Below are positions 42,317 through 54,230 of a stretch of DNA of 64,000 nucleotides, piece after piece (positions within the stretch are counted from its first letter, which is position 1; every line of letters begins with the position of its first letter). Under the pieces are notes generated by a model. It did not search any database. It was not told where the DNA came from and saw only the letters and a program-made list of their open reading frames with translations. The stretch is taken from positions 2,108,001 to 2,172,000 of the forward strand of contig JAQOOI010000022.1 in the NCBI GenBank assembly GCA_028554645.1, given 5' to 3'. The stretch is from Omphalotus guepiniiformis. Its lineage: Eukaryota; Basidiomycota; Agaricomycetes; Agaricales; Omphalotaceae. Made by a program: the position numbers and the translations under genes.

Positions 42317-43218
42317 ATGGTGCAGCCTGTCGCTCGCATTCGCCCTTTCAGAGCCAGCGATGAAAACGAAGTTCGCTTTTCTATTGCAAAAGCAACAATG
42401 GAGGGCCTTGCTGCTGCCAATGTCAAAAGTGAACGACCTTCATCTACCTTCAATATCTCAGTCTTGTTCCCTGACTATGTTCAATCTCAGGTTATACACA
42501 TTTTCTGACGATTGCTGTTTGGATAGCATTGTCATGCGTGCTTGTGGAATACATGCAGTGGTGGCCCAATCCCCAACACGGTATTATTGGTTATTTGAGC
42601 CCTTTGCCTGCGTTCGCAAGTACTGCTGTGCCAATACTCGCGCTTATTGATTGGTGAACCGTCTACCGACTCATCGGGTACTCTCCGTATTGAATTCTAT
42701 TCGACAGGCTTAATAGGCCCTACTTTCAGGAGCTTTCAGAACAAACCCTGTGTGGACCAGATCTTCTCGACATTGCAAAGTACTATTCACGGTCTCCATC
42801 CTCAGGCTTCTGGATCTTGGAGTATGCAGATCACTTTGTGGGCTTGGTTGCTCTCGATGCATCACACAACTCTCAAGTAACCGGAAAGGACATGGTCCAC
42901 GGGCAAGCGAAACTTGAGCAGGCAAATGGCACTTCCGACACTGCTGTTATTCGACATATTTATGTTGATGAACCATATCGCAAGGCGGGTGCTCAAAAGG
43001 ATTTACTTGAATATGCAATCCGTCTAGCCTTTGATGCAAATGCTTCAGTGAAGCGCATAAAGGCGTCGAGCTCACCCCTTCGTGAATATGCACACAAATC
43101 TTTAATTGAGTTGGGATTCAAACCTGAAGGGACAAGTACCAGTGTAGGATTATTCGGATGGAAGTCAGGTGTACGGACATTGGAGAGAGTGACTTGGGAA
43201 CAGAGGCAGCACAAATGA
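42317..43218 (+). CDS. GNAT-family N-acetyltransferase with membrane segment
   Basis: Three exons. The start MVQPVARIRPFRASDENEVRFSI is typical of GNAT domains. Exon 2 adds a hydrophobic segment (FLTIAVWIALSCVLVEYMQWW and, after a short loop, a second apolar stretch). Exon 3 resumes LNRPYFQELSEQTL and holds the catalytic core: GFWILEYADHFVGLVALDAS, TAVIRHIYVDEPYRKAGAQKDLLEYAI (the acetyl-CoA binding R/Q-x-x-G-x-G/A-like turn) and LGFKPEG. A membrane hairpin inserted near the N-terminus resembles NAT8-type enzymes on the ER membrane. The substrate is unknown. The Elp5 gene begins 39 bp downstream. Confidence 0.75.
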
Positions 43219-43257
43219 TACATGTTATATAGCATTTGGATATTTTGTCGCGTAAAG

Positions 43258-44443
43258 ATGACTTTGGCTTCAAACCTCGACGGTCCTCGGTCAACTCAGC
43301 GGTTGCTACTTTTACAGTCTTCAATTGTCCAATCTGCCTTGCCACTTTTGCGACATATTCTCTCTCCTTCAGCAAGATCGGCGCGAACGATACTCTTTTG
43401 TTTTTTACATCCCCCATCGAGTCTTGTCAATGATACGTCTTCGTTAGATGTCTATGACTATCTAGACAATGTTGCAGGGTATAATACTTCATGGTCAGAT
43501 ACCCGTTCTCGAATCCTTAGAATTGTCGAGGATGGTCAGTGATTCTACATTTAACAAGTCAACATCCGAGTTAGACATCGTTTCCTAGTACCTGCCTCGG
43601 AAGCTCTCCAAGTCATCATCGATGCTGTGGATATTCTATCTTCAGACATAGGTTCCAATTCCGAGACGTGTAAATTCCTCAGCGCTTTGCTGTCTTTAAT
43701 ATCAGCCAGAACAAATACGCTCCTCTGCTCATTGTAAGGCCCTTTCAAATAACGCCGACCTCTTAGAACCCTCTCGTCTCATCCTACATATCTGCACTCC
43801 ATGTCAGATACACCCGTATATTCTTTCCGCAGCGTTTTCCTCGTCCCTGACACAGATGATCGCACACCCGCCAGTTCTCTTTACCCATCTCGCAACAGAA
43901 TACCTAACTCCTCCTCCACCCCTAATTTCGGAGGCCAAGTTTTGGGGTGTCTTCATCCCTTTCAGCGAGCGCGGGCACGAAACCGAACGTCTCACGTATG
44001 GCTCTGGAGGTGAAGGTGCAGGTGGATCTAACGAGATGGTCGTGGAAGTGCTTGTGCGAGGAGGTAGCGATGCTTCAGGCCGCAGAAAACCAGTAGAGCG
44101 GTCACTCGAGGGCTGGAATATCGCTCAAAGTCGACCAGTTGAGTTGAGAAACTTGGAAACCTTGACGGGCATTTGGAAGAGAAAGATCGTTGAAGAGGTG
44201 GCACCTCCTGACCCAACTCAGAACATATCATTCAAACTTGAACTCACTCCCTCACAGCAGGAGTCTCGGGCACGCGTGCCTCTACCATACACTCATGAAG
44301 GTACTTGCTATTCGCTTCGAACTCGCGTCTTCTGCTAACTTGGCCCAGGTCGCGCACGAGAGGCGCCCGGCGCAATCCTATACGATCCAGACTCAGCAGA
44401 TGACATCGACGACGACGATCCTGACGAAGATCTAGACATATGA
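43258..44443 (+). CDS. ELP5: Elongator complex subunit Elp5
   Basis: Elp4-Elp5-Elp6 form the RecA-like ring of Elongator, needed for wobble-uridine modification of tRNA. The N-terminal part (MTLASNLDGPRSTQRLLLLQSS, then a LLRHILSPSARSARTILFCFLH strand-like segment) fits an inactive RecA fold with no Walker motif. The C-terminus is the clearest signature: NISFKLELTPSQQESRARVPLPYTHEG, ILYDPDSADDIDDDDPDEDLDI, ending in the acidic DDDDPDEDLD block of Elp5. Several introns split the gene. It starts only 39 bp after the GNAT stop, in the same direction. Confidence 0.82.
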
Positions 44444-44545
44444 TATTGTCCTCTTGTCCAATCTTGTGTGTCATTGTAAAAACATTGTGCTATACATATT
44501 TGCTACTTATGAACCCTATCCTCGGGACTTGTGAAACCCTGATAC

Positions 44546-46981
44546 TCAAGTTCCACTTTCGTTTCTATTGTTGAAACGAGCCCAAGAACCATGTTCACAC
44601 AATCCAGCCCCGAAGCTCGACAGTGTCAAGAGTGAAAAGCCTTGGTTATTCCTTCTTTCAGGTGGTACCCGAGTGGTTGGGATCTGGGACGTATCCGTAG
44701 GAGCAGAGATCACTACTGCTTCATTGAAACGAACACTGCTGGACGCGAGCGTATGGGATGGAGTGTCCGTCGATCGAGGAGAAAGCCTGGTACGAGGAGG
44801 TCCGAGGCCCGGAGGAGGAGGCACAGCCGACACACGAGTTGGGTTAGCGGGATACGATATGCTAGCCCGAGTTCTAGCGCGCGCATCTTCAGGCCGACTT
44901 CGAGCATAGGAAGGCAAAATTAGGGCAGAGGCTGGTCTCGGACGAGTGCGTCTAGGAGGTGCGACACGGATTGGTGTAGAGGGGCCACTTGCCGAAGTGG
45001 TGTCGGTAAAGGTTGACAAAGAGAATCGACGTTTAGATTTAATTTCAGACAGAGTCTTAGGTCGTGAGTGCACTTCTAACGATTCCTTAGAACCACGAGA
45101 TTCATTATCAGGTGCGCCTTGATTGTTTTCAGAAGCTTGGGCACTGCACTGAGGTAATGCGCGGGGTCGGGCTGCAGCTGCGATATTACGGTCGTTGTAA
45201 ACTGGAGGATCCATTGGATGTAAAGAAGGCGCGTAGGTCTCGGCAGTCAAAGACGGTCGTTGTCTTTGACTACGAGACTGGATTGAGAATTGTTAGCACA
45301 TACATAAGTGAACAGAAAAAGACACACGTTGGGTGACAAGATGCGGCCATCCACGCTCGGGCAAAGTTCAGACTCTGGAGACGTTTGGTCGGCGGAGGTA
45401 GTTGCTTCATCAATTCGACTATTTTCCGAGTCCTGCACAGGATGAGAGCTGCGCCGCGCTTGGTGTCCCGTAGCGTCGCGTTTGCGCCTCGAATCTGCTT
45501 GAAAAAGAACTCTAATCTTCTCTCCAATTTTCTTCATCTTGAATAGTAAAACCCCAGAGCGTTCTCGAATGCTTGTACCGTTCGCTACGTCTTGTGCCTT
45601 GGGCCCTTTTTTCCGCGTTACCGGGCCACTTGTGCGGTCGTTCACTGTGCCACTTTCGGTATCCGTAGGCCTTGTTTGCATCTCGACATTGATTGGTTCA
45701 AGGTGAGGAGCAGACCCCCAAGCAGACATCATAATAGCAGTCGCGTATTCAGTAGGGCTTGGTTCTGTGACGTTGTTCGACTCTGACGAAGTATCTGGGA
45801 TAGCTGGTATAGGAAATGATGCAAAGATCAAGGGGGATGAGGGACTTCCTTGCAAAGACGAAGGGCGGGAGAGTGAAGTAAACGAACTGGTGGTGGAGGC
45901 GACCATTAAAGAGGCTGGAGTGGTAGTAGGCGAACCGTGAGGTGTTCCTGAATGCAACTCGCTGGGAAGACAAGGAAGAGGCATTGTGGCGCGAGGACTG
46001 GGCAGATGCACGTCTACACTGTTGATGTCTCCGTCAAGACTTCCAGGAAGGGAGAGAGAGGTCAATAAGGGTACTTGAGGTACTTGAAGATCACCTGTGG
46101 ATGAGGCATAGACTTCAGACATAGGCGAGACGATGACAACGCCTTGTGTAGCCGAATCCGGGGACGGGAACGGAGAAGGGCTAAGCGAAGGCGCCGCAGA
46201 AGGTGTTCCAGTCCGTAGTAGATTAGAATCATCATATTCACCTTCTTCTGAAGTCAAAAAAGAGCTATAATCATATGCGTCGTTTCTTGCTGTCCTTGAA
46301 AATCGAATAGCAGGAGGAGTACGATTTGATGATGTAGGCGATGCAAACAACAGTGTGGAGATGGTAGATGCAGGATTTGAACGCTGCGAGTGTAGAGATG
46401 CAAAAGGAGAAGGGGGCGTCGAGGACTCAGAGCTTGACGAAACAGAGCGATGAGATTGAGCTGTCGTAGTATCGTTCTTGCCTTGTGTGTACCGAACACG
46501 ACCGGGGCTGCGTTCAGGACTAGGAAGCGAGTGTATGCGTGTCAAAAAGTCCGGTTCATTGGAAGGTTCTTCAAGGTCATACTTCAAGGTTGATACAGCT
46601 GTAGTTTGAGAAGCTGCGGTACAGAGATTCTGGTTCATCTATCAGCTTTGGGGTAAACGCGGGGGCAGCAATGCCAAAAGTCACTCACGACCAATGTTGA
46701 TGCAGAATTGCCTTGTAATTCCTGATAATCAAAGCTTTCGAGTCAGTCGTATTCACAGAATTAGCGATAACGCTTACAGGGATGTCGTTTATGGAGCTAG
46801 ATTCGTCAAAACCCAGTGTCTTGCTGGACGAGGCAGAAACGGGAAACCCTAGCTTCTGTTGCTTTTCACTGTCAACGTCGTCGCCTGCAGACAACTGAGA
46901 GTTATCACACAGAGTTGAAGAAGGCCAAGCACCGGGGAACGTGGGCGACGGTGGGCGAGACTCTGGTTCTGGTGAGGGCAT
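44546..46981 (-). CDS. Unrecognised Ser/Pro-rich protein
   Basis: About 730 residues after joining four exons: MPSPEPESRPPSPTFPG..SSSINDIP, a short exon ELQGNSASTLV, the long exon from MNQNLCTAAS to RILSPN, and the last exon from SRSQRQRPSL to RNESGT. Composition is dominated by Ser, Pro and Thr with many SP and TP sites, so it is probably disordered and phosphorylated. One feature stands out: a basic/hydrophobic stretch RSGVLLFKMKKIGEKIRVLF followed by SRRKRD, which could form an amphipathic helix binding membrane or nucleic acid. I know no matching family. It may be fungus-specific. Confidence 0.65.
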
Positions 46982-47134
46982 TGTGGTGGCAAGAATTCAA
47001 GAGACGGACAAACTGCTCAATGGCGGACCGGAAAAAGATGCATAGTTACTAGTTTGGTTTTGTACAAATCCATTAGAATGTCCTACTGTTGCAAGCCCGG
47101 GGTCACTCTATTGTGTAAAGCCAGTACAATCACT

Positions 47135-48677
47135 CTACAGATTACCTCTAACAGCAGCATCTACATTCGTCGCAAAGTATTCAATGTTCCCGCCGTTCAA
47201 ACCTGCCATACTAATACGCCCATCACGGGTCATGTAGATTCCCGCTCGAGCAAGTTGTTCAGTTTGAGGAGCCGTCAGGCCAGTGAAGCTAATATTAAAA
47301 CATCAATACAAGGGACGGGCAGTAAATACAATATAGCTTGCCTGAACATGCCAATCTGGCTCTTGATATGGGACCATTCCCCAGGGGTCTTCAAATCATT
47401 CGTGAGCAGGTTGTATAACTTCTCCCTCATGCTTATAATTCGGTCGGCCATCCCTTTGACCTCAGTCTCCCACTCGCTGTAGAGAGTATTACTGCTGAGG
47501 ATGGCGTTGGCTATCCTGGCTCCGTGCAGAGGGGGGTTAGAATACATGGGACGGATGACAATCTTCAGCTGACTGTCAACGCGGGCCTTCTCCTCCGGGT
47601 CAGCAGTAGTCAACGAGAAAGCACCGACACGTTCTCCGTAAAGTCCCATGTTTTTCGCAAAAGACTGCGAGAGGGCAACTTGGTGACCTTGAGCAACGAA
47701 ATGACGGACGGCAAATGCATCGTTGGAGATAGATCCAGTAGCGAAACCTTGGTAGGCCATGTCAAAGAAGGGGAAAAGCTTCTTCTCCTTGACGATGTCG
47801 GAAATCTCTTTCCATTGGCCATGAGTGGGGTCCACACCCGTGGGGTTATGCGCACAAGCATGGAGCAGCACTACGGCATTTTCAGGAGCAGCCTGAATGA
47901 CTCCAGCGATCAGATTTGACGGTTGGAAAGCGATTGGCAGAGCGATCACACCTTCAAGTCGGCTTTGAGGCCCTCAAAATCCAGTCCGACGGTACTCTTG
48001 TCAAAGTACCTGTATGTACGGACCTCGAAACCAGAGTCACGGAAAATTGGGGTATGATTGCCCCAGGAAGGAGTGGGGAGGTAAATGACCTTGGCATGAG
48101 GGTAATGACGCGCAAGGAAAGCGCCTCCGATGCGAAGAGCACCGGTACCCGAGATGGATTGTGTGACAGCAATCTGACTTTTGATGAGAAACATTACAGT
48201 TCAAAGGCATTACTACTCACCGCCCCCTCGGCGAAGGGGAGACTGTCGGCGCCATATGCTAGCTTTGCAGCATTTTTGGTGAATTCGGGAAGACCGGTGA
48301 TGGGTAAGTACTCTTTGTCGGGCTGCGCAGCAGCAATGAGGTCTTCCGCCTACCGTTCGGGTCAGAAATTCCATGCGCCAAAGAAAAGCGGAGATAGAGA
48401 CCTTCTTGACACTGCTCAAGATGTAGGGCTTGCCATTCTCATCCCTGTAAGCGCCAACACCAAGATTGATCTTGCGCGGGTTGTTGTCTGCCTTGAAGGC
48501 CTCAGAGACACCTAGGAAGGTCGATGTGTAAATGCGGGGTAAAGAATATGGGGCAGAGAAAAAGACACCTAAGATTGGGTCTGGAGGACCGGCAGGAACG
48601 GTGGACCAAGTTGAGATGGACCTGAGGACTGATGCGCTCGCAGACGCAGAACGACGAGCAAGAGAGGCAGCAAGCAT
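47135..48677 (-). CDS. Mitochondrial aspartate aminotransferase
   Basis: This PLP enzyme interconverts aspartate and oxaloacetate in the malate-aspartate shuttle. A Ser/Arg/Ala-rich presequence ([20 protein letters not shown]) indicates mitochondria. Conserved parts are [70 protein letters not shown] and the PLP lysine in [17 protein letters not shown], then [17 protein letters not shown] and [10 protein letters not shown]. The end is [28 protein letters not shown]. Introns separate these blocks with phase kept. It diverges from the AspRS gene over about 300 bp; both relate to aspartate, which may be chance. Confidence 0.93.
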
Positions 48678-48981
48678 GAGGGAAGAAGGGAAGAAAAGGC
48701 AGAGAAAGAGAAATGAGAGGTGACAGTGTACTTAACTCTGCGTTCGGGTGCCCGGCGACTCGCGAGTAAGGGGCTCTGGGCCTCGTGACAGTCGAGACCG
48801 TGATAGACGCTCGTACCTAGAATGTCCATTTTCGGCCAAAATCATGTCTTTCCCCCGAATTCGCCCGGATTTCTACGGAAAAACTGTGCAAGAATTCTGA
48901 CCCTAAATTAGGTCTACTGTCGAGTCAAATCGATAAGTCCCAAATATAAAGATTTACCTTGACTCACTCTCACTTTTGAAC
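48678..48981. promoter_or_regulatory. Divergent promoter AAT / AspRS
   Basis: 304 bp between the start codons. A symmetric-looking GCCGGCGACTCG lies near 48752 and GACTCA repeats occur near 48960. No TATA box is evident. Confidence 0.4.
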
Positions 48982-51004
48982 ATGTCTGAATCTACAGAGA
49001 CTGTGCCTGTTGTCCAAAATCCCACAGAACAGTATGTATCGTAATCGCCACTAGCAACCGCTTATAATCTCATCTGTACCGTAGGCCCGCAGTAAATGAC
49101 CCAGATGGCCCAGTAGTTCCGTCGAAGAGCGAGCTAAAGAAACGCGCAAAAGCCGCAGAGAAGGAGCAAAAAGCCGCAGAGCGAGCAGCCAAACAGCAGG
49201 CGCAGGCTGCTGCACAGGCTGCTGCTGAGGTCGTAAGTTGCCTTTCCGTACCATGTTTACCTGATCTCAGACACCATCTGCAGGACTTTGCTGCAGATTT
49301 CTACGGACCGCTTCCCTTGAACCAATCTCAGGCTCGTCCTCGTCAACCTCGTGCAGAAATTTCCTCCCTTTCTACTCGCGATGGAGAAACAGTACTTCTG
49401 CGGGCACGTATACATAACTCACGAGCCCAGGGAAATAAAATGGTATTCTTGAATCTTCGCCAGCGCACAGAGTCCGTCCAGGCTCTCTTGATTGTAACGC
49501 CTGAGAAGATCTCAAAACAAATGGTCAAATGGGCTGCGGGTTTAGGTGGTGAGAGTATTGTTCTGGTCGAAGGTGTAGTAAGAAAGTCGCCAGAAATCAT
49601 CAAGAGCGCTAGCGTGGGCGATGTAGAGCTCCATGTATCAAAGGTACAGATTCGATTGTCGCGGGCTTCCGCTTACTGACAGGCCTTTTCCAGCTCTATC
49701 TAGTTGCGGCGGTGGAAGGACGACTGCCCTTTACCGTTGACGATGCCAATCGCACTGAAGAAGAGATAGAAGCCTCTGGAGGATCGCTGAACAGAGTTTT
49801 ACTCGACACGAGGCTCAATAACCGAGTTGTCGATCTTCGAGTAAGCTTGGTTCCGTTGACCGATATTGGATCTGTATTGATAGGTGGTTTAGACGCAAAC
49901 AAACCAAGCAATATTCAAACTCCAGGCTGCTATTGGCGACCTGTTCCGCAATTATTTGAATACCAATGGATTTACTGAGATACATGGGCCCAAACTTCAG
50001 GGCGCTGCAACTGAGTCCGGGGCCTCTGTATTCAAAGTCAGCTATTTCAAAGGCAAGGACTTTTGTCACAGTCGTCTTTCTGTTACATACTAAACTAGAA
50101 ATCTAGGAACTGCCTATCTCGCACAATCTCCTCAGTTCGCGAAGCAGATGGCCATTGCCGCCGACTTTGAGCGCGTCTATGAAATAGGGCCAGTATTTCG
50201 CGCTGAAGACTCGAACACTCACCGTCATCTTACGGAGTTCATGGGCCTGGATCTGGAAATGACTATTGAAGAACATTACCACGAAGTAATGGAATTACTT
50301 GACAGTCTTTTCTTGAACATCTTCAAGGGTCTGCGGGAGAAGTACAAGAAGGAAATCGAGGTTGTTGGAAAACAGTTCCCGGCAGAAGAATTTAAATGGA
50401 GAGAAGGTCCCGAAGGTACATTGAAGATGACCTTCAAAGAAGCTGTTGATTTGCTAGTTGGGGACGGTGTACCACGGGAGACTTTGGATGACATCAAGTT
50501 TGGCATCCCCTTCATATTCATAATTTCACAAGTGCTCAATCGTCTATTGCAGCACAGAAAATGAAAAGAGGCTTGGAAGACTTGTCAAGGCGAAATATGA
50601 CACAGACTACTTCATCATCGACAAGTTCCCGATGAGTCTTCGTCCATTCTACACTATGCCAGATCCCGATGACCCTGTGAGTATCGATAGCATCTAATCC
50701 AAAGTTCTGCGCTCACAAACCAGCTCAGACTGTCTCGAATTCATATGACTTCTTCATGAGGGGCGAAGAAATTTTGTCGGGTGCGCAGCGTATTCACGAT
50801 GCTAAGTTCCTTGCGGAGAATATGCGGGCGAAAGGCGTCGATCCCGAGACAACAAAAAGTTACGTTGATGCGTTCCGTATGGCCTGCCCGCCTCATGGCG
50901 GCGGCGGTATTGGACTAGAGCGTGTATTGATGTTGTTCTTAAAGTTGAACAACATTCGGCGAGCGTCGCTATTCCCTCGAGACCCCAAGAGACTGGAGCC
51001 GTAA
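48982..51004 (+). CDS. Cytosolic aspartyl-tRNA synthetase
   Basis: A class IIb synthetase charging tRNA-Asp. A Lys/Ala-rich N-terminal extension ([24 protein letters not shown]) typical of eukaryotic AspRS precedes the OB-fold anticodon-binding domain ([24 protein letters not shown]). Class II motifs follow: motif 1 ([11 protein letters not shown]), [20 protein letters not shown], motif 2 ([18 protein letters not shown]), [22 protein letters not shown], and motif 3 ([21 protein letters not shown]) ending [18 protein letters not shown] intron (50053-50106) is needed to keep FKG|TAYLAQ in frame. Length is about 550 residues, normal for the family. Confidence 0.95.
50053..50106 (+). other. GC-AG intron in AspRS gene
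   Basis: The exon ends TTCAAAG and is followed by GCAAGG. A near-perfect branch site TACTAAAC lies at 50087-50094 and the acceptor is ATCTAG. The 54 bases contain an in-frame TAA, so retention would truncate an essential, highly conserved enzyme. Confidence 0.88.
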
Positions 51005-51304
51005 TGAATTATGTGTGTACATCATATGTTTTACTAGCAGAATGATATGTTCGAGAGATTCTGATCGGAAACACGCTTGCAACTCCACAACGTTCAACAT
51101 TTTAGTCAATTTTAGACTTCAAATCATGGAGACCCGTCATCGCCTATTTACGAAGACGGGGCTTCTTCCGATACGGCAGTCAGTATGAATTCAGTTTTTT
51201 TGCCACCCTTCATGGAAGAGAACTTGGCGCGAATTCCCTTTCTCTTCGCTTCCCTTACCGTCCAACTCTTTTCATTCCTTCAATCTCCCTCTGCTTGACC
51301 GACC
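51005..51304. other. Intergenic region after AspRS
   Basis: 300 bp with no recognisable gene. It is pyrimidine-rich just before the next start (51235-51300), which suits a promoter. Confidence 0.4.
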
Positions 51305-51760
51305 ATGTTCATTCTTTACCGTGCTCTCATATCCAAGAGGGATACTGTGTGTAGCTCATCGAGTGCAATGTGCAGCTCCGACCAGATAGGAACTTCTTCC
51401 GATTCAGATTCAAACGAAGATTCCTCCGGTTCTGGAACCGCACATTCTGGCAACCTTGGGCACAGGATGATTGGTGTTGGGATTGTCGTGGGCATAATTG
51501 TCCTCACGTTCGTTTTGTGGTTGTTGTTGGCGAAATGGCCCCGGAGAAAGCTTAGGAGAATCGGATGCACGTGTCTACCTCCGCCTCCTAGTGATAACGC
51601 AGCAGAAGAGAGGGAAAAGTCCGGGGCCTTGCGAGCAGTTGCGATGACCGGAGCGGAAGGCCAATGGAGAGAGACTAAAAGCTCCTCGATTCATGAAGCA
51701 CGACTACCAGAGAGGGAGCCAGCGTACCTGAGGAATGATGAACACAGAACATGCCTTTGA
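51305..51760 (+). CDS. Small single-pass membrane protein, unrecognised
   Basis: An uninterrupted frame of 151 residues. The N-terminal part (about 1-52) is Ser/Asp/Gly-rich with two cysteines. One strong transmembrane segment follows (about 55-77, IGVGIVVGIIVLTFVLWLLLA), flanked by KWPRRKLRR on the cytoplasmic side. The C-terminal half is hydrophilic and disordered with CTCLPPPP near the membrane. No clear signal peptide and no known domain. The layout resembles a type III or tail-positioned plasma-membrane protein. Whether it is expressed is uncertain; the TM and basic stop-transfer argue for a real gene. Confidence 0.55.
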   Translation: MFILYRALISKRDTVCSSSSAMCSSDQIGTSSDSDSNEDSSGSGTAHSGNLGHRMIGVGIVVGIIVLTFVLWLLLAKWPRRKLRRIGCTCLPPPPSDNAAEEREKSGALRAVAMTGAEGQWRETKSSSIHEARLPEREPAYLRNDEHRTCL

Positions 51761-52182
51761 AGTAAGTAGAGTCTACCAGAATGCAAGACCATGTTGACCA
51801 TTTAACTTATGTAGCGGTTATTCCAACAAGTACCACAGATGTGTACTTAGTTTACCCACAGGAACATTAGGATCTAGCCTGTATTTTCCACCCCACACTA
51901 CCCTGTAGGCTGTACAACAATGGAGTAATTTCACACAACTGTTTCCATTTGTTAGGCAATACAAATCATATCCAGAGGCGTGTCCGAGGACGGAAGAGTG
52001 GTAATGAGATTTATTACAACATCTGAAATACTTTGCTCCGCTAATACTCTGCGACATTTAAAAAAAAAGTCCAATCAATTACACCGAAAGAGATACAGGA
52101 CACTGGAGATGATAAGATACGGACGTTTTCAGTACGAACCATGTAACTCGTAAAGGTTGGTATAGCCAAACCAATATATATG
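51761..52182. other. Convergent 3' region
   Basis: About 420 bp between the small membrane protein and the Ssh4/Ear1-like gene, which converge. AT-rich with a poly-A run at 52060-52070. No gene is recognised. Confidence 0.45.
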
Positions 52183-54092
52183 TCAACGTCTCCGGCTCCT
52201 TCGTCCAGTGGAACGCGAATGATTAGTTTGTCCGACCGCACTATCTGGTATTGCGTTCCCTTCCAGAGCTGCAGCAATCACTTCCGCAGGAAGATCAATA
52301 TGAACTCCTTCGGCATATGTGACCGCATCCAGAGGCGAATATGCCGGGGGATCTCGTCTAGAAAGTGCTGTCGCCGATTCCCTCAGTGTTTCCTCTTCAA
52401 CAGCATCAGAAGAAGAAACACCTTGGCTGCCAGTGCTCCCCGTCCGTCGATGATCGGATCGCGTAAGGGCCTGCAAATGTATATCATGAGGATTTGGTGT
52501 AGGCGGTGGAGGACTCATCGGTGAGTCAGGCGGGGGGTGTACCTGAACGACTGTATCTGCGCCTGGTCCTGAGTCGGACAGGACTGTAGCCAAATGAGTG
52601 AGGGACCGACGCATACGCCGAGGCGTAGAGAAGGGGTTTATCGCACCTGCAGGATCAGGAGAAAGAGATCGTGTAGAAGAAGCAGACGATGAAGACCCAG
52701 CCTCGTCTGAACCAGATTCCTGGTCGGATTGCACGGTGGGAGGACCGGGAGAAGGGGGGAGATTAGTATTAGGAGGTGCGTGGAAAGGTAGATCGGTTGG
52801 TGATATGTATCTTGGTGATGTTGACGGGCCAGCGTCACCATGATGGGCGCTAGGTTCCTCGTCAATGGGTGTGATTGGTGGGGGCGGTGTTATAGGCTCG
52901 GATGTTCTAAGAGGTGAAGAGACTATAGGATCACCGCTGGATGGTCTCGGGCGCCTTGAACGATGCAGCCTGCGGGGCGGTGTAGGCGATGAAGCACCTG
53001 GCGTACTAAGAGGGGTGCCATCAGGGCTAATATGCATCCTTCCACCTACGTCAAGTAGAATACTACCGCGCTCGCTGCCATATGCTGGAGGAGGTGCAAG
53101 CGTTCCCACGCTGGGAGCGAGACCCCATTTCTTGACATTGGCCTCGACAAAGACAAAACCGGCCTGACCAAGATTGACATGGACACTACAAGGGCCGTCA
53201 GCGCCTATGGTAGGGAATAAATTCCATCGATTGAGACCGGTAAAAGCATCTTCCATCTTCCGACCATTCCGAGTGAAGAAAACGGTACCTGACCGAGGGC
53301 GGTAGCCGATACCCAAAACATCGCCTTCCTTGAGAGAGGAACCAAAAGACTGAGCAGTGAACGGATAGTTGTGAGACTTGTCACCATTAGATTGATATGC
53401 GACTGAGTAACGATTCATTCCAGGAAGACGGAAGGAGGGATAGGGCTTTGTGGCCAGACCAATGGCAACATTTGTTGACGGGGGCAAGTCGAACATCTTC
53501 ACCTCCCAATAATAGACTTCATTGAGTTTGGGAAGAGGCAAATTAGACTGAACAGAAGAGGCGGAAGCAGGGTCTGGAAGGAAGGTAATCTCGGTACGAG
53601 CGTGGACGAGGAGCGAGTTGAGAGTCTCAAAATCTGGCTCGAACGACCATGCTGAAACGCCCTTCTCTTGTATGGAGAGAAATTGAGATAGAGTTATGTC
53701 TGTAGGAAGTGAATTGGGTAGATACTGTAGTTGATAGTCTGAAAGAAAGAGAGAGCGCTCAGAAGATGAAGAGACGGATGAGAAGCGAAAGAGAAACCTC
53801 TTGCACGTTGATAAGCGCGACGAGCATTATCATCTTCAAGACTGTCCAGCCAACGAGACTCCATTGCATCAAACCCACCCTCACCCTCGATGAGCTCCTC
53901 TCTACTCATGTCGACGGGGCCATCACTGTCTCGGAGGATAATTCCGCGACGACGTCTAAGAAGAAGAAGACAGACGAGGAAGAGAAGAAGAAGGAAGAGA
54001 AAAGTGGATAGAACGATGAGAAGAGGAAGAAGAACGAGCCAGGGGGAGTCCTGAGGGTTGGACTGGTCATCGGGGGAAGGTACATTGGGCAT
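52183..54092 (-). CDS. Ssh4/Ear1-like SPRY-domain membrane adaptor
   Basis: Ssh4 and Ear1 are yeast endosomal/vacuolar adaptors that recruit the ubiquitin ligase Rsp5 to membrane proteins. The N-terminus is MPNVPSPDDQSN, followed by one transmembrane span (about 18-42, LVLLPLLIVLSTFLFLLLLF) and a basic stop (RRRRG). The conserved segment RDYQLQYLPNSLPTDITLSQFLSIQEKG and WSFEPDFE leads to a SPRY/B30.2 domain (YYWEVKMFDLPPSTNVAIGLATKPYPSFRLPG, GDVLGIGYRPRSGTVFFTRNG, FPTIGADG). A long Ser/Pro-rich tail contains a PY motif, RRDPPAYSPLD, the expected Rsp5 WW-domain ligand. The start at 54092 is the methionine nearest the membrane span; sequence upstream is unlike coding. Confidence 0.82.
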
Positions 54093-54230
54093 GGAGGTGT
54101 TACAGGTTCCAAAGCCGTTGCCTTCTTCCAGCTGTGCACTGAGCGTGAGAACTTTCTTTGGCTTATCACGGCCCGCTCGGCCGGCGGGGTAGAGTGCGGG
54201 CAGCTGCTTACATAAAGTTACTCTCCTGCT

